In this document: positions 1 through 5,655 of the stretch, piece after piece
Layout: each line of letters begins with the position of its first letter
Position numbering within the stretch: position 1 is the first letter of the stretch
From: Ignavibacteriaceae bacterium
GTDB taxonomy: Bacteria; Bacteroidota; Ignavibacteria; Ignavibacteriales; Ignavibacteriaceae
Assembly (NCBI GenBank): GCA_026193755.1
Contig: JAPHUI010000032.1
Coordinates: 1 to 6,433, forward strand
Direction of reading: 5' to 3'
Length of the DNA: 6,433 nt
Notes under the pieces: model-generated
Databases searched by the model: none
Seen by the model: only the letters and a program-made list of their open reading frames with translations
What the model was told of the DNA's origin: nothing
Made by a program: the position numbers and the translations under genes

Positions 1-83
1 ATACACAATTGAGAGTATCTATCAGTCACGCAGAAAATTATGTTACAGCTGTTGCAATAATTTTCAAAAACAGCACTTCTTAA
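1..83 (+). CDS. acpS: Holo-[acyl-carrier-protein] synthase, C-terminal end (partial)
   Basis: Only the last 26 codons are present; the reading phase starts at base 3 and the TAA stop is at 81-83. The tail contains LRVSISHAENYVTAVAIIF, which resembles the conserved C-terminal strand of AcpS proteins (pattern hVSISHt-x-x-YA-x-A-h-h-h-E). AcpS moves the 4'-phosphopantetheine arm from coenzyme A onto a serine of apo-acyl-carrier protein in the cytoplasm, so fatty acid synthesis depends on it. The usual family length is about 120-130 residues, so roughly four fifths of the gene lies outside the window. The other frames across these bases give no comparable protein-like tail. The identification rests on this short motif alone, so another protein with a similar tail cannot be excluded. 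Confidence 0.62.
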   Translation, partial: TQLRVSISHAENYVTAVAIIFKNSTS

Positions 84-179
84 TATCTAGCAGCGTTTCA
101 CTCTTTCTGCATACCCTTTAATTTAATTGATATTAAAGACTGTTATTATTAGCTTTTCAGCCAGAATTATAATTAATTA

Positions 180-389
180 ATGATAATTATGTTTCCGAAA
201 TTTTATAAAGTATTTAATTACTCAACAATAGTAATAGTATTAGTTTTTTTAATACTCATTCTTACTATTCCGGTTTCTCGTGAAACTACTATCATTTTGC
301 TTGTAATTACTTTAATAATCTTCATCGCCAGAATTGTATTGAGAATATATCTTAAATCATATTTAAAAAAGAATAGCAAAGGAGAATAA
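180..389 (+). CDS. Small two-helix membrane protein of unknown function
   Basis: This 69-residue reading frame has two strongly hydrophobic stretches, about residues 15-31 and 36-53, joined by a short turn around PVSRET. It ends in a basic, polar tail (K59, K63, K64, K67). The pattern fits a helical hairpin in the inner membrane with both ends probably on the cytoplasmic side, by the positive-inside rule. No family is recognised. The start is the ATG at 180, with no Shine-Dalgarno site in front; an alternative is the ATG three codons later at 189. The gene sits between the presumed acpS and the HNH nuclease and shares the nuclease's reading frame, separated by one TAA. A chance frame in AT-rich DNA is possible because isoleucine-rich frames arise easily there. 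However, its length, composition and place in a tightly packed + strand series favour a real gene. Confidence 0.6.
   Translation: MIIMFPKFYKVFNYSTIVIVLVFLILILTIPVSRETTIILLVITLIIFIARIVLRIYLKSYLKKNSKGE
378..384 (+). promoter_or_regulatory. Shine-Dalgarno-like site without an evident start codon
   Basis: AAAGGAG lies in the last codons of the small membrane protein and is the best ribosome-binding match upstream of the HNH nuclease gene. About 5-9 bases further on, where initiation would be expected, there is no ATG, GTG or TTG in the nuclease frame; the codons are GTC, TTC, GAA. The first standard start, GTG at 435, is about 50 bases away. The site may be fortuitous, since it encodes the S-K-G-E tail of the upstream protein. 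Confidence 0.35.
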
Positions 390-434
390 GTCTTCGAACC
401 CTCGAAACGAACCAACGGCAAACTAAACGCAAAA

Positions 435-926
435 GTGCTTATTTTAAACCAAAGCTACGAGCCACTTACGATCTGTAATATTAAGAAAGCAGTTATTCTT
501 ATGTATCTTGGAAAAGCCGAGCTGGTTTTAAAAGATGATGGAAAAGCTATCCGGTCTATTTATTCGAATTATCCCTGGCCTAGCGTTATTAGGTTGAGCC
601 GGTTTGTTCGTGTTCCTTATAAAAAAGTAGTTCTTACCAGGAAGAATATCCTCAGGAGGGATGGGTACAAATGTGCATATTGTGGGAGAGGTGATCTTAC
701 TTTAACTATTGACCATATCATACCAAAAGCAAGAGGAGGAGATGATTCCTGGGAAAATCTGGTCAGTGCTTGTACAGTATGCAATAATAGAAAGGGAGAT
801 AGAACACCTTACGAAGCTGGACTATCTCTTCTTGTTAGACCAATCAAACCAAGCCATATTATGTTTATTAAAAATGTAGTAGGTCGAATTGATGAGAAAT
901 GGAAGCCTTACTTGTATCTTTCTTAA
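435..926 (+). CDS. HNH endonuclease family protein
   Basis: A 163-residue protein of the stand-alone HNH nuclease family common in bacteria. The HNH domain spans about residues 66-125. It has C80-x2-C83 and C113-x2-C116, expected to bind a structural zinc, the catalytic DH pair at D93-H94 (motif TIDHIIPKARGG), N108 in SWENLV, and the NNRKGDRTP segment after the second cysteine pair. The N-terminal half (LILNQSYEPLTICNIKKAV) is a conserved family segment of unclear role. The biological function of these chromosomal HNH proteins is not established; DNA cleavage is inferred from the motif. The start is uncertain. GTG 435 is the first standard start, but it has no Shine-Dalgarno site, and the frame stays open upstream to a TAA at 387-389. 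The residues just before it (K-L-N-A-K) look like the N-terminus often seen before this motif, so the true protein may be some 5-15 residues longer. Confidence 0.9.
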   Translation: MLILNQSYEPLTICNIKKAVILMYLGKAELVLKDDGKAIRSIYSNYPWPSVIRLSRFVRVPYKKVVLTRKNILRRDGYKCAYCGRGDLTLTIDHIIPKARGGDDSWENLVSACTVCNNRKGDRTPYEAGLSLLVRPIKPSHIMFIKNVVGRIDEKWKPYLYLS

Positions 927-1001
927 GGTTAATTTCTCATACACAAAATAACTTCTAATATTCTTATTTTTAAGAAACAATATTTATTTTATCCCTAACT
1001 G

Positions 1002-1982
1002 ATGAAGAAAAAAAGAATTCTAAGCGGAATGCGCCCAACTGGCAAACTTCATATTGGCCACTATGTTGGAGCGCTCGAAAACTGGATACGTCTACAGGAT
1101 GAATATGAAAGTTTTCATCTTATCGCTGATTATCACGTTCTAACAACTGATTTGAACACAGATAGTATTTATAATGATACTATGGATATGCTTATTGATT
1201 GGCTTGCGGCTGGTTTAGATCCGGTGAAAAGTCCAATTTTCAGGCAATCAAAGATTAAAGAGCATACTGAGTTAAATTTAATATTCAGCATGTTGATTAC
1301 AGTAAACAGGCTTGAACGAAATCCGACTGTTAAAGAACAAGCACGTGCACTTCATATAGAACAAGTAATTTATGGCCATTTAGGTTATCCGGTGCTGCAG
1401 GCTGCTGACATACTTTTATACAAAGGCGACGCTGTTCCTGTTGGTGAAGATCAGGTTCCGCATGTTGAAATAACAAGAGAGATCGCTAGAAAATTTAATA
1501 ATCAGTATGGTAAAGTATTTCCCGAACCTGAACCGCTTCTAACAAAATTTCCCAGGTTGCCAGGTTTAGACGGAAGTGCAAAGATGAGTAAGTCTCTTGG
1601 TAATACAATACTTTTGTCAGACGAGCCGGAAACTATTAAAGCAAAACTTAAAAAAGCTGTAACCGATCCACAAAAAATAAGACGTAACGATCCTGGTCGA
1701 CCGGAAATTTGTTTGATTTTTGCATATCATAAAAGATTTAATCCAACTGAGGTACTTGAAATTGAAGCTAATTGCCGATCGGGAGTGCTAGGTTGTGTTG
1801 ACTGTAAATTGAATTGTTCCGAAAAACTATCTGCTTTTCTTGCTCCGATAATTGAGAAAAGAAAATACTATGAAAATAATATGAATGAAGTTCTGGATAT
1901 TCTTGCAGATGGTGAATTAAGAGGGAAAAAAGTAGCCCAGGAAACTATGAAGGAAGTTCACGAAAAAATGAAGTTCGGGTGA
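1002..1982 (+). CDS. trpS: Tryptophanyl-tRNA synthetase, probable iron-sulfur type
   Basis: A class Ic aminoacyl-tRNA synthetase that activates tryptophan with ATP and loads it onto tRNA-Trp in the cytoplasm. At 326 residues it has the usual bacterial length. The Rossmann fold begins at once with the HIGH signature at 17-20 (GKLHIGHYVGA), and KMSKS is at 194-198 (GSAKMSKSLGN). D136 in YPVLQAADILLY corresponds to the residue that recognises the tryptophan indole in characterised enzymes. The C-terminal anticodon-binding helices are unusual in carrying cysteines at 237, 258, 265, 268 and 272. The first four are spaced C-x20-C-x6-C-x2-C, very like the [4Fe-4S] site known in Thermotoga maritima TrpRS. 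The ATG at 1002 is chosen because the family N-terminus (KRILSGMRPTGKLHIGH) starts directly after it; no clear Shine-Dalgarno site precedes it. It opens the trpS-scpA-scpB-rluB run. Confidence 0.97.
   Translation: MKKKRILSGMRPTGKLHIGHYVGALENWIRLQDEYESFHLIADYHVLTTDLNTDSIYNDTMDMLIDWLAAGLDPVKSPIFRQSKIKEHTELNLIFSMLITVNRLERNPTVKEQARALHIEQVIYGHLGYPVLQAADILLYKGDAVPVGEDQVPHVEITREIARKFNNQYGKVFPEPEPLLTKFPRLPGLDGSAKMSKSLGNTILLSDEPETIKAKLKKAVTDPQKIRRNDPGRPEICLIFAYHKRFNPTEVLEIEANCRSGVLGCVDCKLNCSEKLSAFLAPIIEKRKYYENNMNEVLDILADGELRGKKVAQETMKEVHEKMKFG
1710..1817 (+). other. Cysteine cluster in TrpRS, predicted [4Fe-4S] binding site
   Basis: The codons for C237 (1710-1712), C258 (1773-1775), C265 (1794-1796), C268 (1803-1805) and C272 (1815-1817) fall in the anticodon-binding region of TrpRS. 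The local segment is NCRSGVLGCVDCKLNC. The C-x6-C-x2-C part matches the spacing recalled for the iron-sulfur TrpRS of Thermotoga maritima (C-x22-C-x6-C-x2-C), with the first cysteine two residues closer. Cluster binding is inferred; zinc binding is an alternative. Confidence 0.7.
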
Positions 1983-1983
1983 G

Positions 1984-2703
1984 ATGTACAAAGTCAAGCT
2001 AAATCAATTTGAGGGCCCGCTCGATCTTCTTTTGTTTTTTATTAAAAGAGACGAGCTGAACATTTACGATATTCCTATAGCTAAATTAACCAAAGAGTTT
2101 CTTGAGTATGTTAACCTTATAAAAATTCTTGATCTGGAAGTTGCAGGAGATTTTATTTTAATGGCGTCTACTTTAATGCATATAAAAGTAAGGATGCTTC
2201 TACCCAGGGAAATAGATGAGAAAGGTGATGAGATAGATCCACGAGCTGAATTAGTTAGAGCCTTGCTTGAGTATAAACGATACAAAGAAATGTCGGAAGA
2301 ATTATCTTATTTTGAATCTAGTCAGAGGAGAAAAAGATTTCGCGGAAATTTTTCTGAAGACCTGAAGGAAATACCACACGAATATAATATCCTGTTGAAA
2401 AATGTTTCAATTTACGACCTTGCAAAAGCATTCAGATTTGCAATCGAACAAATTAAAAACGAACCTGTACACCAGGTACAAAAACTAAATGTATCAATTG
2501 AAGAGCAAATGGAATTCATAGAAAATAAATTAGAAGAATACCCGGAACTGCACTTTCTACAACTGATTGAAAACTTAAAAGAAAAAATTCGGATTATTGT
2601 AACCTTTGTAGCATTACTTGAAATGATTAAAGTCGGAAGGCTTATTATTAAATCAACAAAATTATTTAACGATTTCATTATACTGAAAAAAGAAAATGGA
2701 TAA
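1984..2703 (+). CDS. scpA: Segregation and condensation protein A (kleisin)
   Basis: ScpA is the kleisin subunit that bridges the two SMC heads and recruits ScpB in the bacterial condensin complex on the nucleoid, helping to compact and separate sister chromosomes. This 239-residue protein has the family N-terminus FEGPLDLLLFFIKRDELNIYDI (from residue 9). It also has the helix LMASTLMHIKVRMLLP (59-74), part of the N-terminal region that contacts the SMC neck, then a charged, variable middle (about 105-170). The C-terminal winged helix (about 195-235, VTFVALLEMIKVGRL then LFNDFII) is expected to contact the SMC cap. The length is normal for the family. The ATG is one base after the trpS stop, so translation is likely coupled to trpS. 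The 3' end overlaps scpB by 8 bases. The identification is secure. Confidence 0.96.
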   Translation: MYKVKLNQFEGPLDLLLFFIKRDELNIYDIPIAKLTKEFLEYVNLIKILDLEVAGDFILMASTLMHIKVRMLLPREIDEKGDEIDPRAELVRALLEYKRYKEMSEELSYFESSQRRKRFRGNFSEDLKEIPHEYNILLKNVSIYDLAKAFRFAIEQIKNEPVHQVQKLNVSIEEQMEFIENKLEEYPELHFLQLIENLKEKIRIIVTFVALLEMIKVGRLIIKSTKLFNDFIILKKENG

Positions 2704-3349
2704 TTCTTACATCTCTGTAATTGAGGCATTAATTTTTGCTTCCGATGATTCTTTATCAGCTGAGGAAATTATAAGAGCGATTAAAGAAATTGATGGTGAA
2801 GATGTTCAAATAAATAAACAAGAAATCGAGGATACAGTAGACTTATTAAATAATAAATACAAGGAAAATGAAAATTCATTTCGGATAATTCGGATTGCGA
2901 ACGGTTATCTTTACGCTACGCTAGAGGAATATGCAAAGTTCGTCGGTTATTTATCTTCCGAAAGAGCAAAACGAAGGCTTAGCCAGGCCGCACTAGAATC
3001 ATTATCTATCATCGCATACAAACAGCCAATTACAAAACCAGAACTTGAATCTATTCGCGGTGTTAACTCCGATTATATTTTATCTACATTACTAGACAAG
3101 AATCTTATTACAATAAAGGGAAGGGCAGAATCAGTTGGCAGACCATTGCTTTATGGAACCACTGATGAATTTTTAAAATATTTTGGACTGAATAACCTCA
3201 ACGATTTGCCAAAGCCAAGAGAATTAGAAGAAATTATGCAAGACGAAGACTTTCTTGAACAGAAAAGAAAAATTATGATGACTGACCTTGAAGAAAAACT
3301 TGAGGAATCTACAAAAGAATCGACTGATGACGAAAATTCGGATCAATAA
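2696..3349 (+). CDS. scpB: Segregation and condensation protein B
   Basis: ScpB forms a dimer of tandem winged-helix domains that binds the middle of ScpA and completes the SMC-ScpAB condensin. The 217-residue product begins with the family pattern ISVIEALIFASDDSLSAEEI (residues 6-25). The second winged-helix domain carries the strongest signature: LSQAALESLSIIAYKQPITK (95-114) followed by ELESIRGVNSD, then GRAESVGRPLLYGTT (142-156) and FLKYFGLNNLNDLP near 159-172. A highly acidic, probably disordered tail follows (about 178-217, rich in E, D and K), longer than the minimal fold needs. The ATG at 2696 overlaps the end of scpA by 8 bases in another frame, typical of coupled partner proteins made in proportion. 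The end overlaps rluB. Confidence 0.96.
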   Translation: MDNSYISVIEALIFASDDSLSAEEIIRAIKEIDGEDVQINKQEIEDTVDLLNNKYKENENSFRIIRIANGYLYATLEEYAKFVGYLSSERAKRRLSQAALESLSIIAYKQPITKPELESIRGVNSDYILSTLLDKNLITIKGRAESVGRPLLYGTTDEFLKYFGLNNLNDLPKPRELEEIMQDEDFLEQKRKIMMTDLEEKLEESTKESTDDENSDQ

Positions 3350-4040
3350 ATTTTTAGCAGAGAGCGGAATTAGTTCCAGGCGAAAGTCAGAGGAATATAT
3401 TTTGGAAAGTAGGGTAGCCGTTAATGATAATGTTATCACAGACCTGAGTTTCAAAGTAGATTCTGAAAAAGATATTATCACCCTCGACGGCGAAAGAGTA
3501 AAACCAAAAAGGCATATTTATATTTTGTTAAATAAACCAAAAGGATATATCACCTCAGTAACTGACGACCGCGATCGTAGAACTGTTCTGGATTTAGTGC
3601 AAACACAGGAAAGGATTTATCCGGTTGGTAGACTTGACTATGATACGATGGGACTTCTTTTTCTAACAAATGACGGTAATTTTTCACAGCTTCTTACACA
3701 TCCGGGCAATAAAGTCCCTCGCGAATATGAAGTAAAATTAGATAAGCCAATCGAGGAGAAAGACAAGTTAAAACTTTTAAATGGAATTATGCTTGATGGA
3801 AAACCTGGAAAGTTTATAAAAATATCTTTTCCTAAACCAAGTGATAAAAAAATTATTACTGTAATCTGCGAAGAAGGAAGAAACAGATTTGTAAAGAGAA
3901 TGTTTGGAAGATTAAGGTACACTGTTTTGGATTTAATTCGCACTGGTTTTGCGGGAATAAGACTAGATCTTCGGCCTGGTAAATTCCGTAATTTAACACC
4001 GCAGGAAGTTCAAGGTATCAGAACAAGATACTCTCACTGA
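3327..4040 (+). CDS. rluB: Ribosomal large-subunit pseudouridine synthase, RluB/RsuA family
   Basis: A pseudouridine synthase of the RsuA/RluB/E/F family that isomerises uridines in rRNA. From the ATG at 3327 the product is 237 residues. An S4 RNA-binding domain (about 1-50, [20 protein letters not shown]) precedes the catalytic domain. The catalytic motif is [17 protein letters not shown] with the nucleophilic aspartate at residue 104, preceded by [20 protein letters not shown] and [19 protein letters not shown] are the conserved C-terminal family segments. I place the start at 3327 because the S4 domain begins two codons later; the frame also opens at a TTG at 3288, which would add 13 residues unlike the family. 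The chosen start overlaps scpB by 23 bases, and such overlap downstream of scpB is a familiar arrangement. The target could be 23S (RluB-like) or 16S rRNA (RsuA-like); the sequence alone does not settle it, though RluB is the usual call. Confidence 0.93.
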   Translation: MTKIRINKFLAESGISSRRKSEEYILESRVAVNDNVITDLSFKVDSEKDIITLDGERVKPKRHIYILLNKPKGYITSVTDDRDRRTVLDLVQTQERIYPVGRLDYDTMGLLFLTNDGNFSQLLTHPGNKVPREYEVKLDKPIEEKDKLKLLNGIMLDGKPGKFIKISFPKPSDKKIITVICEEGRNRFVKRMFGRLRYTVLDLIRTGFAGIRLDLRPGKFRNLTPQEVQGIRTRYSH

Positions 4041-4048
4041 TTTATAAT

Positions 4049-4053
4049 GGAGG
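4049..4053 (+). promoter_or_regulatory. Ribosome binding site of lysS
   Basis: GGAGG lies four bases before the GTG at 4058, in the 17-base gap after rluB. It is the strongest Shine-Dalgarno match in the window and supports GTG as the lysS start. The site also sits inside an ATG-GAG-GTA-TAG string (4047-4058) whose stop shares its last G with the GTG. Confidence 0.75.
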
Positions 4054-4057
4054 TATA

Positions 4058-5560
4058 GTGGAAAATAATCAAACCGATATAAATGTTCTTATAAAAAGAA
4101 GATATGAAGAACTTGAGGAACTGAAGAAAAAAGGAATTGAGACATTCGCTTATTCATTCGAAACGGATTCTTATTCGGTTGATATAAAAAATGATTTTGA
4201 ATCTTACGAGAACAAAAATGTAAAACTTGCAGGAAGAATAATGGCTCTCAGACGCATGGGTAAAGCGTCGTTTGCTCACATTATGGATCAGAAGGGAAGA
4301 ATTCAAATTTATTTGAAGAAAGATGATATCGGTGAAAACTACGAAGCTTTTCGTTTGATGGACATCGGAGATATAATAGGTGTGGAAGGTTTTGTGTTTA
4401 AAACTAAAACTGGGGAAATTTCTGTACACGTAAAAAAATTAAAGCTCTTGTCAAAATCTCTCAGACCTTTGCCAATTGCAAAAGAAGCAGAGGATGAAAA
4501 AGGCAATAAAATTGTTTATGATCAGTTTGCAGACAAGGAATTAAGATATCGTCAGCGTTATCTTGATTTAGTGGTTAATCCACATGTTAAAGATGTTTTC
4601 ATAAAACGATCGAAAATCATTTCTTCTGCAAGAAAGTTTCTGGATGACAAAGGATATCTTGAAGTAGAAACACCAGTTCTACAACCACTTTATGGCGGAG
4701 CTGCTGCCAGACCATTCGTAACTCATCACAACGCTCTTGATATTGATTTGTTTCTAAGAATTGCTGACGAACTTTATCTGAAAAGATTAATTGTTGGTGG
4801 TTTTGATGGCGTATATGAAATATCAAAAGATTTTAGGAATGAAGGGATGGATAGAACTCATAATCCTGAATTTACAATGCTTGAACTTTATGTCGCCTAT
4901 AAGGATTATGAATGGATGATGAATTTAGTTGAAGAGCTTTTCGAATCAGTCTGTCAATCAGTTTTTGGAAATCTTAAATTTACTTTTGAAGGACAACAAA
5001 TAAATTTCAACAGACCCTGGAAAAGAATAAGCTATGTTAATGCTATTAAGGATAAAACAGGAGTAAATGTTATCTCAGCCTCCGAAAACGATTTGAAGTC
5101 TTTGGCGAAAAATATTGGCGTCGAAGTATCAGGTCTGCATAGTGAAGCGAAACTAATCGATGAGATATTCAGCCAGGTTATTGAACCGGAATTAATTCAA
5201 CCGACCTTTGTTGTGGATTATCCGTTAATTCTTTCACCACTTGCCAAAAAGCATCGAAGCAAAGATGGATTAGTTGAAAGATTTGAGGGTTATATTGCCG
5301 GAAGAGAAATTTGTAACGCATTTTCAGAATTGAATGATCCTCTTGATCAAAGAAAAAGATTTGAAGATCAGGTTAAAATGAAAGAAGCAGGAGATGAAGA
5401 AGCCCATCAGGTAGATGAAGATTTCATCCGCTCGATTGAATATGGTATGCCTCCTATGGCTGGGCTTGGGATTGGCATCGATCGACTGGTGATGCTTTTG
5501 ACAAATCAATCATCTATCAGGGATGTGATATTTTTTCCACAGATGAAACCACAGGTTTAG
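4058..5560 (+). CDS. lysS: Lysyl-tRNA synthetase, class II
   Basis: A class IIb synthetase that activates lysine with ATP and charges tRNA-Lys in the cytoplasm. The 500-residue length is standard. The N-terminal OB-fold anticodon-binding domain covers about residues 55-155 ([20 protein letters not shown], then IQIYLKKDD). The catalytic domain follows with RYRQRYLDL (163-171) and the motif 1 region around [15 protein letters not shown] (194-208). Motif 2 is [18 protein letters not shown] (259-276) and motif 3 is [13 protein letters not shown] (469-481). [16 protein letters not shown] (213-228) and [19 protein letters not shown] (410-428) line the substrate pocket in the family. The start is GTG with a good Shine-Dalgarno site. 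The gene lies 17 bases after rluB and is probably co-transcribed with it, although its own strong ribosome site means it need not be translationally coupled. Confidence 0.97.
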   Translation: MENNQTDINVLIKRRYEELEELKKKGIETFAYSFETDSYSVDIKNDFESYENKNVKLAGRIMALRRMGKASFAHIMDQKGRIQIYLKKDDIGENYEAFRLMDIGDIIGVEGFVFKTKTGEISVHVKKLKLLSKSLRPLPIAKEAEDEKGNKIVYDQFADKELRYRQRYLDLVVNPHVKDVFIKRSKIISSARKFLDDKGYLEVETPVLQPLYGGAAARPFVTHHNALDIDLFLRIADELYLKRLIVGGFDGVYEISKDFRNEGMDRTHNPEFTMLELYVAYKDYEWMMNLVEELFESVCQSVFGNLKFTFEGQQINFNRPWKRISYVNAIKDKTGVNVISASENDLKSLAKNIGVEVSGLHSEAKLIDEIFSQVIEPELIQPTFVVDYPLILSPLAKKHRSKDGLVERFEGYIAGREICNAFSELNDPLDQRKRFEDQVKMKEAGDEEAHQVDEDFIRSIEYGMPPMAGLGIGIDRLVMLLTNQSSIRDVIFFPQMKPQV

Positions 5561-5588
5561 TTTTTTTAACATTATTTATGCCGTGATA

Positions 5589-5606
5589 AAATGATTTGTA
5601 TCATTT
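5589..5606. other. Short perfect inverted repeat between lysS and the S41 protease gene
   Basis: AAATGAT and ATCATTT form a perfect 7-base inverted repeat around a TTGT loop, 29 bases after the lysS stop. The stem has only one G-C pair, and the nearest T run (5624-5629) is about 17 bases further on, so it is a poor intrinsic terminator. It could be an operator or a chance AT palindrome. The rest of the 95-base gap is very AT-rich; I see no convincing promoter there, only a partial match to the Bacteroidota TAnnTTTG element around 5622-5630. Confidence 0.25.
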
Positions 5607-5646
5607 CTGAATTATTTAATTTATTTTTTGAATGAATTTTATAAAT

Positions 5647-5652
5647 GGAGAG
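5647..5652 (+). promoter_or_regulatory. Ribosome binding site of the S41 protease gene
   Basis: GGAGAG lies with its GGAG core five bases before the ATG at 5656 and fixes that start. Confidence 0.6.
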
Positions 5653-5655
5653 TAA

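Noticed and set aside
116..138. Inverted repeat CTTTAAT/ATTAAAG with a 9-base loop after the presumed acpS
   Set aside because: The stem has one G-C pair and is followed by an interrupted TGTTATTATT rather than a T tract; in DNA this AT-rich it may be chance.
957..984. Possible hairpin between the HNH gene and trpS (AATATT...AATATT with inner TTCTT/AAGAA)
   Set aside because: The stem is nearly all A-T, needs an asymmetric bulge and has no clean T run after it, so it is not convincing as a terminator.
2064..2729. Minus-strand open frames opposite scpA (2064-2285 and 2412-2729)
   Set aside because: They lie antisense to a clearly conserved gene, are rich in serine and isoleucine as expected of mirror frames, and carry no recognisable motif.
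3288..3326. TTG at 3288 as an earlier start for the pseudouridine synthase
   Set aside because: The extra 13 residues do not resemble the family, no Shine-Dalgarno site precedes it, and it would enlarge the overlap with scpB to 62 bases. The ATG at 3327 sits directly before the S4 domain.
3638..3943. Minus-strand open frame of 101 codons inside rluB
   Set aside because: It is antisense to the catalytic domain of a conserved enzyme and its composition is that of a shadow frame.
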